From NCBI GenBank assembly GCA_031423615.1, contig JANPFV010000079.1:1-10490 (forward strand): 10,490 nucleotides of DNA, read 5' to 3'. The stretch comes from JADLGJ01 sp031423615. Lineage in GTDB: Bacteria > Omnitrophota > Gorgyraeia > Zapsychrales > JANLHA01. Within the stretch, counting starts at the first letter, position 1. Each line of letters opens with the position of its first letter. The notes beneath the pieces are model-generated. The model ran no database searches. It was not told where the DNA came from and was given only the letters and a program-made list of their open reading frames with translations. Position numbers and translations under genes: made by a program. Below are positions 1-7,623 of the stretch, in pieces.

Positions 1-63
1 GTTTACGACGAGGAATCAATAGAAAAGCAGAATATTTTGATACAACGCATTGAAATTACGTAA
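1..63 (+). CDS. Possible C-terminal tail of an upstream gene (partial)
   Basis: Frame 1 is open from the left edge and ends at a TAA at 61-63, giving 20 residues that end in QRIEIT. The stretch is less AT-rich than the spacer after it, which fits the end of a coding region. The fragment is too short to assign a family. A 60-base open frame can occur by chance, so this is a tentative call. If real, the gene would run in the same direction as pgpA and end 160 bases before it. Confidence 0.35.
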   Translation, partial: VYDEESIEKQNILIQRIEIT

Positions 64-223
64 GTCATGGATTCGCAAATTTTATGTAAAAACAGTTTTG
101 AAAATAAGTGTAGAAAAAATATTTTTTAACAAAGTACTGTAGTGAAACACAGTACAACAGTGTACTTTTTTTAAAGGTAAACTTTTAAAAATTAATTTGA
201 CAGTGCACTAGCTTTGAGAATTC
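64..223. other. AT-rich intergenic spacer before pgpA
   Basis: This 160-base spacer contains the hairpin/T-run element at 134-172. It also carries two near-identical copies of ACAGTGYACT (157-166 and 200-209), the second containing the 8-base palindrome AGTGCACT (202-209). A consensus -35-like TTGACA sits at 197-202, but any matching -10 would fall on the pgpA start codon. A weak alternative promoter is TTGAAA (98-103) with TATTTT (120-125) at a 16-base spacing. No ORF is credible here. The pgpA ribosome binding site is weak (GAG at 216-218). Confidence 0.4.
134..172 (+). terminator. Overlapping hairpins with T-run, terminator- or attenuator-like
   Basis: Two stems share the same bases. The first pairs GTACTGT (134-140) with ACAGTAC (149-155) across an 8-base loop. 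The second pairs AGTACA (151-156) with TGTACT (161-166) across the tetraloop ACAG and runs straight into seven T residues (166-172). Only one can form at a time. The second has the layout of a short, AT-rich intrinsic terminator and the first would prevent it. It may simply end the upstream transcript, or it may act as an attenuator ahead of pgpA. The stems are weak in G+C, so termination efficiency is uncertain. Confidence 0.45.
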
Positions 224-694
224 ATGAAGAATGATTTGGTCAAATACGCTGCTACTTTTTTTTATCTGGGGTATTGTCCTGTGGCCGCGGGCAGTATCGC
301 GACGCTGATCGGAGGATTAGGGTCAGGAATTTTATTTTTTCATCCGTGGGCGTGGGCGGTGCTTTTTGCGGTGGTGACAATGGTCGGGTTTTTGACCAGC
401 GGTCGGATGGAAAATTTGGCCGGAGAAAAGGACCCTCGTTGTATCGTGATCGACGAAGTGTCCGGGGCCTTGATCGCTTTTTTTATGTTACCCATGACGT
501 GGTCGGTCTTTTGGACGACATTTTTTGTTTTTCGAGCGTTTGATATGTGCAAGATTTATCCGGCCAATATTTTAGAAAAAAGAAAAGGCAGTGTGGGCGT
601 CATGATGGATGATGTTGTCGCTGGAATTTACACAAATGTGATCATGCAGATCACGGTCCGTGTAGCCGATTGGGTAAAATTAAATCATTTCTAA
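224..694 (+). CDS. pgpA: Phosphatidylglycerophosphatase A
   Basis: PgpA removes phosphate from phosphatidylglycerophosphate to make phosphatidylglycerol at the cytoplasmic membrane. The 156-residue length fits the family. The N-terminal signature lies at residues 16-27 (LGYCPVAAGSIAT). The acidic pair of IVIDE is D77/E78, FRAFD ends at D107, and the C-terminal block GVMMDDVVAG holds D129/D130. These acidic residues match those conserved in E. coli PgpA and proposed to bind metal. Hydrophobic segments lie near 24-58, 80-105 and 131-145. The usual PG(T)xGS core is altered here to AGSIAT, replacing proline and one glycine. The ATG at 224 places the signature at its normal distance from the start. 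The 3' end overlaps the convergent pncC gene by 15 bases. The identification is secure from the motifs; activity is inferred. Confidence 0.93.
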   Translation: MKNDLVKYAATFFYLGYCPVAAGSIATLIGGLGSGILFFHPWAWAVLFAVVTMVGFLTSGRMENLAGEKDPRCIVIDEVSGALIAFFMLPMTWSVFWTTFFVFRAFDMCKIYPANILEKRKGSVGVMMDDVVAGIYTNVIMQITVRVADWVKLNHF

Positions 695-1144
695 CAGGAA
701 TCTTAATGCGGAATGAACAGCTAAGGTCTTAATATTTAAGCGTGTTCCTTTGAAGCGAAATTGGCGGCATAAGATTTTCTTCTGTTTTGCAACAGCAATA
801 AAGGTCAACCCGATCGGTTTGTCTTTCGTCCCGCCCGACGGGCCCGCAATTCCAGTGATGCTTATTCCAAAATCGGTTTTAAAAAGTTTTCGTACCGCCT
901 CCGCCATTTTTTGTGCGACGGGCGCACTGACGGCGCCTTGTTTTTTAATAATGTCGGCAGAGACGCCTAAAGTTTTTACTTTGGCCGCATTGGAATAAAC
1001 AATCACCCCGCCATAAAAATATTTCGAACTTCCCGGTAAATTTGTTAGCTGATGCCCTAAAAGTCCTCCGGAACAAGATTCGGCGACGCTGACTGTTTGA
1101 TGTTTTTTTTTCAGAAGGCGGGCAATTTTTTCTTCAAGGATCAT
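680..1144 (-). CDS. pncC: Nicotinamide-nucleotide amidohydrolase (CinA C-terminal domain)
   Basis: PncC deamidates nicotinamide mononucleotide to nicotinate mononucleotide, recycling pyridine nucleotides in the cytosol. The 154-residue protein is only the CinA C-terminal domain; the N-terminal MoaB-like domain of full-length CinA is absent, as in E. coli PncC. Recognisable blocks are AESCSGG (21-27, with the presumed catalytic serine S23), YGGVIVYSN (44-52), GAVSAPVAQKM (70-80) and SITGIAGPSGG (95-105) followed by KPIG. The ATG at 1144 overlaps the stop of the upstream ZIP gene by one base (TGATG). A TTG at 1147 in the same frame would add one residue. No Shine-Dalgarno sequence is visible, so translational coupling to the ZIP gene is likely. 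A run of nine A residues on the coding strand (1103-1111) encodes the KKK before H15. Confidence 0.93.
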   Translation of the reverse strand: MILEEKIARLLKKKHQTVSVAESCSGGLLGHQLTNLPGSSKYFYGGVIVYSNAAKVKTLGVSADIIKKQGAVSAPVAQKMAEAVRKLFKTDFGISITGIAGPSGGTKDKPIGLTFIAVAKQKKILCRQFRFKGTRLNIKTLAVHSALRFLLEMI

Positions 1145-1926
1145 CAATGGATGGGTATGGCGTTAAGAAGATTGGTAATCAAGAGCATGCCACAAAGTCC
1201 CAGCATGACCCCCCAGGCTGTTAATGTTTTTCCGCCGTCTTTGAGCGATTCAGGAATCAATTCGTCTAACACCAGATAGATCATGGCCCCGCCGGCAAAC
1301 CCCAGACCAATGGGCAGGACCGGAGCAAACACCCATGTCAAAAGTGCTGCGGGCACCGCCATAAGGGGTTGGGGAATGCTGGTAAGGATGGAAATCACGG
1401 CGCATTTGGGCGTTGAAAATCCTTCGGCTTTCAAGGGCAGAGAAACCGCAATGCCTTCTGGAATATTGTGGACGGAAATGGCCATGGCCATGATGAGGCC
1501 GAAATGCAGATTGCCTGTCGCGAAGCCCACGCCGATGGCGATTCCCTCAGGAATCGAATGGACAAACATGGCGATAAAAAGCAGAATTCCCCGACGAGAT
1601 AATCCATGCGCTAGAGGATGGTTTTCGACAGGATGCTTTTCTAAGATTTTCTTGGTCAGCCAATAAAATCCTGAGCCCAGCAAAAGGCCGATGATCACTA
1701 TATAGTTGGAGTAAGGAAACCGGTCTTTGAGATTGATGGCTTCCTGGACCAAAGAAAAAACCGAAGCGGAAATCATCATGCCCGCGGCGACCGAAGAAGC
1801 GAAAGCCCGGATGAGTTTAGAGTTATTTTTAACAAAATGAACCGGAATCGCGCCTAAACCCGTTGCCAGCGCGCTGATAATACCTGTTACCGTCGTATAA
1901 AGGATAAGCTCACTTTGATTCATCAT
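1144..1926 (-). CDS. ZIP family divalent metal transporter
   Basis: ZIP proteins bring Zn2+ and related divalent metals into the cytoplasm. This 260-residue protein has about eight hydrophobic segments. It carries both metal-site helices typical of the family: HSIPEGIAIG (123-132) and HNIPEGIAVS (153-162), giving H123, E127, H153, N154 and E158 as likely ligands. DELIPES (221-227) matches the later conserved acidic helix. The loop at 96-107 has a few histidines (H98, H103, H107) but is not a true His-rich loop. It resembles E. coli ZupT and the GufA-like branch; substrate cannot be told from sequence alone. I chose the ATG at 1926; a GTG at 1932 or the next ATG at 1923 are possible. It is the first gene of a two-gene unit with pncC. 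Confidence 0.9.
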   Translation of the reverse strand: MMNQSELILYTTVTGIISALATGLGAIPVHFVKNNSKLIRAFASSVAAGMMISASVFSLVQEAINLKDRFPYSNYIVIIGLLLGSGFYWLTKKILEKHPVENHPLAHGLSRRGILLFIAMFVHSIPEGIAIGVGFATGNLHFGLIMAMAISVHNIPEGIAVSLPLKAEGFSTPKCAVISILTSIPQPLMAVPAALLTWVFAPVLPIGLGFAGGAMIYLVLDELIPESLKDGGKTLTAWGVMLGLCGMLLITNLLNAIPIH

Positions 1927-1941
1927 GGTCACTTGAAACGT

Positions 1942-1970
1942 ATATTAGCATACGACCAAGAGTTGACCAA
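1942..1970 (-). promoter_or_regulatory. Sigma70-type promoter of the ZIP-pncC unit
   Basis: On the minus strand, TTGGTC (1970-1965) lies 17 bases before TAATAT (1947-1942). The -10 is preceded by TGC, making it an extended -10. The expected transcription start is near 1935, about nine bases before the chosen ATG at 1926, so the message would be nearly leaderless. This agrees with the lack of any Shine-Dalgarno sequence there. It lies in the divergent spacer before the CBS gene; no comparable plus-strand promoter is evident. Confidence 0.55.
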
Positions 1971-2002
1971 TTAATTTTTGCTGGAATGAGTCGACTTTAC
2001 GG

Positions 2003-2518
2003 ATGACATTTATTCTGATTTGGAGTAAGCTAAATTTAATTACACTTATGCATCTTAGACACAGCGAAGATTTTTATATTCGGGTTTTACTCAAAAAGGT
2101 TGAGCTTCAGGAAGCGATGACCTCGCCGGTTCTGTCTGTCAAAATCAACGCTCCTTTCCGCGACGTGGTCAGGTCCTTGCACGAACACCGTATCCGGCAC
2201 TTGCCAATAGTCAATAAAGATACGGAGGTTGTGGGTATCATTTCTCAAAGAGATCTGTATAAACTTCAACCGCCGCATAAAAATGAAGAGGGCGTTTGGG
2301 TCTATGATATGGATATGATGGACGGATTTATTTTGGAAAAAGTCATGACAGCGAATCCTTTTACGCTGAGTTTGAAAAATACGATGGCCGACGCAATCGG
2401 TCCTATGGTCCGGCACAAATACGGTTGTATACCTATCGTTGACAAAGATAAAAAGCTTTGCGGGATCATTACTCAATATGATATTTTGAAAATGGCCTTT
2501 GATATTTTAGCGGAATGA
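2003..2518 (+). CDS. Paired CBS-domain protein
   Basis: CBS pairs form Bateman modules that commonly bind adenine nucleotides and regulate a partner protein or pathway. CBS1 spans about 34-86 and CBS2 about 111-164. Each ends in the typical strand-turn motif, GIISQRD (78-84) and GIITQYD (154-160), whose terminal aspartate contacts ribose in ligand-bound family members. IRHLPIV and YGCIPIV are the matching core strands. There is no output domain and no membrane segment, so it should act through another protein. The gene immediately downstream, 20 bases away, is a diguanylate cyclase, making that a plausible partner by context. The start is uncertain: the ATG at 2003 has no good ribosome binding site and its first 15 residues look non-conserved, so the ATG at 2048 is an alternative. 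Confidence 0.88.
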   Translation: MTFILIWSKLNLITLMHLRHSEDFYIRVLLKKVELQEAMTSPVLSVKINAPFRDVVRSLHEHRIRHLPIVNKDTEVVGIISQRDLYKLQPPHKNEEGVWVYDMDMMDGFILEKVMTANPFTLSLKNTMADAIGPMVRHKYGCIPIVDKDKKLCGIITQYDILKMAFDILAE

Positions 2519-2538
2519 GGCATTGCCGAGGATAGGGT

Positions 2539-3951
2539 ATGTCCGGTTATATCGCGAAAGATAAACAGATCAATTTGCTTTTTGCGGCATCGGAAAAGAT
2601 GTACCGTAATCTCGTAGAGTCGGTCCGCAATGGGATATATATGGCCGACGTGAATGATACGCTATTTTTTGTGAATCAATCCTTCCTCGAAATCCTAGGT
2701 TATCAAAATAAAGATGAACTTTTGGGCCGTAACATTGCCAAAGACCTTTACCGTTTTCCGCAAATGCGGGAAGAATTTCTGCGGCAAATGCAGAGGCAGG
2801 GATTTGTCCGTGACTATGAATTCGAGGTGCTGCGGGCTGACGGCGCGGTCGTGACCCTTTTAGCGACAAGCAACTTTATCCGCAATGAGTTGGGCGACGT
2901 GATCGGGGTTGAAGGCATTGTGCACGACGTCAGTGAGAAGAAGGCTCTGGAAGAAAAATTGCAGAATGAAAAAATCAAACTCGAGGAGATTCTCGGATTC
3001 GATGAACGGGTCACGTCTATCCGCAATCTTGACCGCCTCATGGATTTTGTCGTCGAAAAGGCGACCGCAATCTTACAAGCGGATAAATGTTCGCTCATGT
3101 TGTTAGATGAAAATGCCGGGGAATTGTGCATCAAGGCCGCCAAAGGTTTGACCGCAGACGTTATCACCAGGACCTGTATTAAGCTGGGAGATTCCATCGC
3201 CGGACGGGTGGCCAAGGAAGGAAGGGATGTGCTGGTCAAAAACATCGATGAGGATCCGCGGTTCGAAAGCCCCAACGGGCCGTCCTATCACGGTCCGTCT
3301 TTCATGAGTTCACCGATCAAATTCAACGGCCGGTTGATTGGAGTGGTCAATATTTCCGACAAAAGCAGGGGCACGGAACAATTTAATGAGACCGACCTTA
3401 AAATTTTAAGCGCGATTGTCCGTCAAGCGGCGGTGGCGATCGAAAACGCCAAGCTTTACCGTGAATTGGAATATCTTTCTGTCACCGATCCTTTGACGAA
3501 TTTATGGAATTACCGCTGCTTTATTTCCAGTGTCGATGAGGAAATTCAGCGCTTCAATCGATTTGCCAATACCTTTTCGCTTTTGATGATAGACGTGGAT
3601 AATTTTAAAGCTTACAATGATTCCTACGGTCATCCGGAAGGAGATCTTTTTTTAAAAACATTGGGACATGTTTTTATAAGTCATTTGCGGGTGATCGATA
3701 AAGTGTGCCGGTATGGGGGAGACGAATTTGTCATTCTTTTGCCCAATACTGATCTTCATCAGGCCCGATGTGCAGCTGAAAAATTACGGATGGCTGTTGA
3801 AAAATATGAATTTAAGTCTAGAATGACCGTCAGCATTGGAGTCACCCAGTATAAGAAGGCGCTGTCGCGGTTTGAACTGATTATGCGTGTGGACCGGACT
3901 TTGTATCAAGCCAAAGAGCAGGGTCGCAACCGGGTTTATGTGCACGGTTAG
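2539..3951 (+). CDS. PAS-GAF-GGDEF diguanylate cyclase
   Basis: This 470-residue soluble protein should make cyclic di-GMP from two GTP. Domains in order are PAS (about 17-131, with RNLVESVRNGIYMAD and the end block VIGVEGIVHDVSEKK), a short coiled linker (132-155), GAF (about 160-303) and GGDEF (about 312-470). The catalytic motif is intact at 393-397. The metal aspartate is D352 in IDVDNFK, and N360 and D369 fit the guanine-contacting positions. An RxxD inhibitory site (R384-D387) lies exactly five residues before GGDEF, so product feedback is expected. No transmembrane segment or signal peptide is seen, so the sensed signal is probably cytosolic. No EAL or HD-GYP domain is attached. A GAGG-type ribosome binding site precedes the ATG. 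The PAS and GAF ligands cannot be read from sequence. Confidence 0.95.
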   Translation: MSGYIAKDKQINLLFAASEKMYRNLVESVRNGIYMADVNDTLFFVNQSFLEILGYQNKDELLGRNIAKDLYRFPQMREEFLRQMQRQGFVRDYEFEVLRADGAVVTLLATSNFIRNELGDVIGVEGIVHDVSEKKALEEKLQNEKIKLEEILGFDERVTSIRNLDRLMDFVVEKATAILQADKCSLMLLDENAGELCIKAAKGLTADVITRTCIKLGDSIAGRVAKEGRDVLVKNIDEDPRFESPNGPSYHGPSFMSSPIKFNGRLIGVVNISDKSRGTEQFNETDLKILSAIVRQAAVAIENAKLYRELEYLSVTDPLTNLWNYRCFISSVDEEIQRFNRFANTFSLLMIDVDNFKAYNDSYGHPEGDLFLKTLGHVFISHLRVIDKVCRYGGDEFVILLPNTDLHQARCAAEKLRMAVEKYEFKSRMTVSIGVTQYKKALSRFELIMRVDRTLYQAKEQGRNRVYVHG

Positions 3952-3972
3952 AATTTTATAAGGAGTTGCGGT

Positions 3973-4212
3973 ATGAATGAAGAGAAGAAAGAAGGAGAGA
4001 AAACTGAACCACCCCCTCCTGCCGCAAATCCCAAGTTGATTTTGGAGGAATTAGAAAAAAGCGCCGATCAAGTTAAACAGCCACCCCCTGTTGTCCCTGA
4101 CTTATTGCCTTCTGCACCTGTCGATTCTCCCGGGCCTGATGTAAAAGAAACCCCTCTTATTACCGAATCCATGCGTCGTTTAGACGACCTTTTAGCCCGT
4201 TTTCGAAAATGA
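3973..4212 (+). CDS. Small proline-rich hypothetical protein
   Basis: I do not recognise this 79-residue protein. It is preceded by a strong ribosome binding site (AAGGAG at 3959-3964), which supports it being translated. The first 13 residues are highly charged (seven acidic/basic alternations), then come PPPP (13-16), PPPV (38-41) and further prolines up to 55. A short helix is likely at 20-35 (KLILEELEKSADQV), and a second amphipathic basic helix at the C-terminus (MRRLDDLLARFRK, 67-79). There is no signal peptide or membrane segment. The middle is probably disordered, suggesting a linker or adaptor with helices at either side. It sits 21 bases after the diguanylate cyclase and 4 bases before the YfhO-family gene, so a role tied to one of them is plausible but unproven. 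Confidence 0.72.
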   Translation: MNEEKKEGEKTEPPPPAANPKLILEELEKSADQVKQPPPVVPDLLPSAPVDSPGPDVKETPLITESMRRLDDLLARFRK

Positions 4213-4216
4213 CCCC

Positions 4217-7200
4217 ATGATCAATCGATTTCTTAAAGGAATTTTTAAAAGCCCTATCGGTTTTGGCTTGGTTATCCTGGCTGTCGTAGCGGGATATTTT
4301 TATTTTTTAAGTTCGGTTAAAATCGCCCGTTACCAAATTTTCAATTTAAAAAAAACCATCACTTGGGCTCAAGCTGGGACAAACCTCTATCGCACCCACT
4401 CTCATAATAACGTGGATAATTTTCTTTTGTCGGAAGATCCGTGGCGGGAATATACTTTTTCGATGCAGGTGGTCAACCCCCAAGAATGTGGATTTCTTTA
4501 TGATTATCTCGATGCCCAAAATTATTATTTTATTTATTTTAAGAAAAAAACAAACGATATCATCATTGGCCATTTTAAAAATGGAAAAGTTGATGATTTA
4601 AAAGCTCTGGCTTTCAACCTTCCTCTTTCCCTGACGGTCGAGATCAAGAAGCAAAACGGTTTTTTTCAATTGACGGTTAATGATCGAAAAGTTATTGAAT
4701 ATCCGACGGGAACAACGGCTGGTAAGATCGGATTGATGATTAACACTTTGGAGAGCCCGCCCACTATTTTTAATCACATCATGATTCGCGGTCTTTGGCG
4801 AAGCGGCCAGCCGATGAATGCCGAGGTCAGTATAAAACCGGAAAACGGCCTTGGTCAGGCTTTTAAATATTTTGTGCCTTTTTATCTGGCTTTTGCCTTT
4901 TTGCTGGTTGTGTTTCCCTTTCTTGCCGTGCGCCGACCGCAAATTTCCTTGCGGTTTAAATCGATGTATCCTTTTTTGTTGCATGTTTTTCTTGCGGTCT
5001 GTTTTTTTTGGCCTTTTGTGAGTCGGGGTGAAGTGGCGGTTTTCAGTTACGATAATCTCGGTGAGATTTTTCCACTTTTTTATTACAGTCAGCAGAACTT
5101 TCTAAATATTCTGCACGGTCATGCCCCGTGGTTATGGAATCCGCTCATTCACAACGGCTTTCCTTTTTATTCCAATCACTGGGACATGATTTATTATCCT
5201 TTAAATTGGTTGGTCTTTTTATCGCCGCCGTCGTCCCTTTTGACTGCAGTCACCTTCAAATCTTTTTTTGAAGTCGCCGCGACGGGAATTTTGGCTTACG
5301 GTTTTTTTGCCATCGAATTGCAAAATAAACGCTGGGCGCTTTTTTCTTCCGTGACGTATCAAATGTGCTCTTTGCTTATTTTCACCATGGGAATTTTTCC
5401 CGCGACATCAACCTATTTCGCAATGACGTTTTATCTCTATGTGTTGTGGTCGGCGGTGGGCCGCAAACCCTTGGCCAGTTTTCTTTTGCTGGTTTTTGCT
5501 GTTGTACTCATTCTGACGTCAGCCAATGTGGCGTTTATTTTTTATGCCTGTTTATCTTTGGCCGTCATTTCCCTTTACCGGTTTGTGTCGCTCGGGAAGG
5601 ACGGAAATAAAATTTTCAGTCTGACGGCGGCCGCCTGGATCGTCGGAACGCTTATCAGCAGTGTGCGGATTTTTTCCTCTCTTGCCGGTGTGACGGAAAG
5701 TAATCGGATGGCCGAAACTTTTCACACCATTCATGACCGGGCGTATATGGCCGTGCGTCTTTTTCTCCCTGAACTGGGAGGATGGATGGGACCGGACGCC
5801 TTCAATGTTTTTGCATCCCAAAATCTGGGTCTGATTTTCCGCGAACTGGAACTGCCGGCATCCAATTCGCAAAATGGCTTTTTTGTTTATTTTGGAGTGA
5901 TCCCGGCCTTGCTGCTGACCGTAAGTTTTTTGGCTCCTGTCAAAGGTCGGCATGCCTTTTGGAAAATTTACAGTCTTGTGGTTCTCGGGATAGCACTTTT
6001 CTGGCAGCCCATTTGGGGAATTTTGAATATTCTTTGCATGCCGCTAAATCATTACAGCTATTACATGGTTATTTTGCCCGTCGGCATTTGTGCTTTGATC
6101 GGTTATACCGCCATGGCGTGGGAGGCGGGGCATTTTGACAATAAGGACTTTTTCCGAAACCTTTGGGTGGCTGGATTTTTGATAGCCGCTTATCTTTTTG
6201 TGTTCATGACCTATTTGTTTCCGTCTTTAGCTTACTTTACACGGATTATTTTTATTGCTTTGGGTCTAGGCATTGCGGTTTATTATTTTTTACGTGACCG
6301 TGGAGTCTTGCAAAGGGAAAGATTTTTAATGGTGGTCAACCAGGCTTTGTATGTTTTGATTTTGGCGATTTTGATTTTTACAACCTTAATTTTGACTTTG
6401 GCTCCCATTCCTAAAAAAGAAGCCCTCGGCACGGAAATGATTTTGCCTTTTTTATGGCTGTGTGCGGCGGGAGTTATGATTTTAAATTTTGGATTGAAGA
6501 AATCGCTCACCGCCTTACTTGCGCCGGTGTTCATGGCATTTTTCTTGAGTGCGTGTTTTATTTTTTCGCCAGCGGGAGACATTGTTTTCCGCTGGGAACC
6601 GCCGGTGCGAATTTATGCCATTGATGTTTTGATCGGATTTGTGCGCTTTTTCTTGCTCATGCAAATCGGCCTTTTGGGTTTTGCCGCCATCAGGAAAAAG
6701 ACTTTATCCGCGGGAACCATTTTTGTGGTCCTTTTGGTTTTTACCGCTATGGACCTGATTGTTTTTAATGCCCGCTTTAATAATATTACTTCGCCGTTTT
6801 ATTTTAAGAATGCTTTTTATCCGAAAGGTTTTGCTTATCAAGATCTCGACTTTTCCATACGCCGGCAAATGGATCTCGTCAATTACCGCGTCAACCATCA
6901 AGACCGTCAGGATTTTAATGCGAATAAAAATTTGGTCTTTGATGTGCCGAGTTATACAGGCACCGTCGGGTATATGACCAAGCGGTTTTCTAAACTTCTC
7001 ATGGCGTTTGGTTATGTCAAGGGGATTTATATGCTTTACCCGGAGGATGCGACGGATAATGATCGTTTTTTGGATTTGTCGGCTGTGCGCTATACTTTTG
7101 ACCCAAAAGGTAACTTGATTGAACGGCCAACTTCCTTGGCGCGGTTGAATTTTATTTCTTCGGCGGAAATTGTCGCTGATGAAGAGGCATTGCTCAATCG

Positions 7201-7612
7201 TCTTAAGGAGGAAGCCTTTGATCCGCGCAAAACCATTTTAATTTCCCAGAGTATTTCTCCTGTGGAAAGGGGACAAAGAGACGCAATTGTTATTCCTATT
7301 ATGAAATCGAGTCCGAACAGTGTCGAAAGTCAGATCATGGCCCCCGCGACGGGATTTTTGCTTTTTGCCGATTCCTACGATAAAGGGTGGAAAGCTTATT
7401 TGAATGGATCGCGGGTGCCCGTGTTACGGGCGAATTACAATTTCATGGCTTGCCTTGTTCCCGGTCCGGGAGAGTATAAAATCCGTTTTGTTTATGCCCC
7501 TTCCAATTATCAGAATTATCTTCATATGAGTTTGTTGGGGATTTGTCTCCTTTTTTTGATCATTTTTATCGGTCTTCTTGCAAAACTCAACAAAAAGAAA
7601 GAGATTTTTTAA
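4217..7612 (+). CDS. YfhO-family membrane protein with N-terminal jelly-roll-like domain
   Basis: This large integral membrane protein (1131 residues) resembles the YfhO family, which has a GT-C glycosyltransferase-like fold; B. subtilis YfhO is implicated in lipoteichoic acid glycosylation. One helix (13-32) leads to a soluble region (about 45-192) whose pattern (CGFLYDYLDAQNYYFIYF, then a W-less strand set ending NHIMIRG) recalls concanavalin-like/LamG or DUF1080 jelly rolls. About a dozen or more membrane helices follow from 217. The family loop is clear: SYDNLGEIFPLFYY (277-290), WNP at 307-309, GFPF (314-317), YYPLN (326-330). D279 is a candidate catalytic acid. A C-terminal beta domain (about 1040-1100, ADSYDKGWKAYLNG) and a last helix (about 1105-1125) are also family hallmarks. 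No ribosome binding site is visible, so translation may be coupled to the preceding gene. The sugar donor and target are unknown. Confidence 0.85.
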   Translation: MINRFLKGIFKSPIGFGLVILAVVAGYFYFLSSVKIARYQIFNLKKTITWAQAGTNLYRTHSHNNVDNFLLSEDPWREYTFSMQVVNPQECGFLYDYLDAQNYYFIYFKKKTNDIIIGHFKNGKVDDLKALAFNLPLSLTVEIKKQNGFFQLTVNDRKVIEYPTGTTAGKIGLMINTLESPPTIFNHIMIRGLWRSGQPMNAEVSIKPENGLGQAFKYFVPFYLAFAFLLVVFPFLAVRRPQISLRFKSMYPFLLHVFLAVCFFWPFVSRGEVAVFSYDNLGEIFPLFYYSQQNFLNILHGHAPWLWNPLIHNGFPFYSNHWDMIYYPLNWLVFLSPPSSLLTAVTFKSFFEVAATGILAYGFFAIELQNKRWALFSSVTYQMCSLLIFTMGIFPATSTYFAMTFYLYVLWSAVGRKPLASFLLLVFAVVLILTSANVAFIFYACLSLAVISLYRFVSLGKDGNKIFSLTAAAWIVGTLISSVRIFSSLAGVTESNRMAETFHTIHDRAYMAVRLFLPELGGWMGPDAFNVFASQNLGLIFRELELPASNSQNGFFVYFGVIPALLLTVSFLAPVKGRHAFWKIYSLVVLGIALFWQPIWGILNILCMPLNHYSYYMVILPVGICALIGYTAMAWEAGHFDNKDFFRNLWVAGFLIAAYLFVFMTYLFPSLAYFTRIIFIALGLGIAVYYFLRDRGVLQRERFLMVVNQALYVLILAILIFTTLILTLAPIPKKEALGTEMILPFLWLCAAGVMILNFGLKKSLTALLAPVFMAFFLSACFIFSPAGDIVFRWEPPVRIYAIDVLIGFVRFFLLMQIGLLGFAAIRKKTLSAGTIFVVLLVFTAMDLIVFNARFNNITSPFYFKNAFYPKGFAYQDLDFSIRRQMDLVNYRVNHQDRQDFNANKNLVFDVPSYTGTVGYMTKRFSKLLMAFGYVKGIYMLYPEDATDNDRFLDLSAVRYTFDPKGNLIERPTSLARLNFISSAEIVADEEALLNRLKEEAFDPRKTILISQSISPVERGQRDAIVIPIMKSSPNSVESQIMAPATGFLLFADSYDKGWKAYLNGSRVPVLRANYNFMACLVPGPGEYKIRFVYAPSNYQNYLHMSLLGICLLFLIIFIGLLAKLNKKKEIF

Positions 7613-7623
7613 TTAACAGGAAG

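Noticed and set aside
197..225. TTGACA at 197-202 as the -35 of a pgpA promoter
   Set aside because: A 17-base spacing puts the -10 (ATTCAT, three of six matches) across the start codon, so transcription would begin inside the gene.
1283..1666. A 127-codon plus-strand frame opposite the ZIP gene
   Set aside because: It is a shadow of the ZIP coding strand: no ribosome binding site, no recognisable motif, and the opposite strand carries clear ZIP motifs.
1963..1991. TTGACC at 1963-1968 as a plus-strand promoter for the CBS gene
   Set aside because: The hexamer at the correct spacing (ATGAGT) is a poor -10, and the site overlaps the better minus-strand -35.
2814..3275. A 153-codon minus-strand frame inside the diguanylate cyclase gene
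   Set aside because: Serine-rich low-information translation opposite conserved PAS/GAF domains; no start signal or family match.
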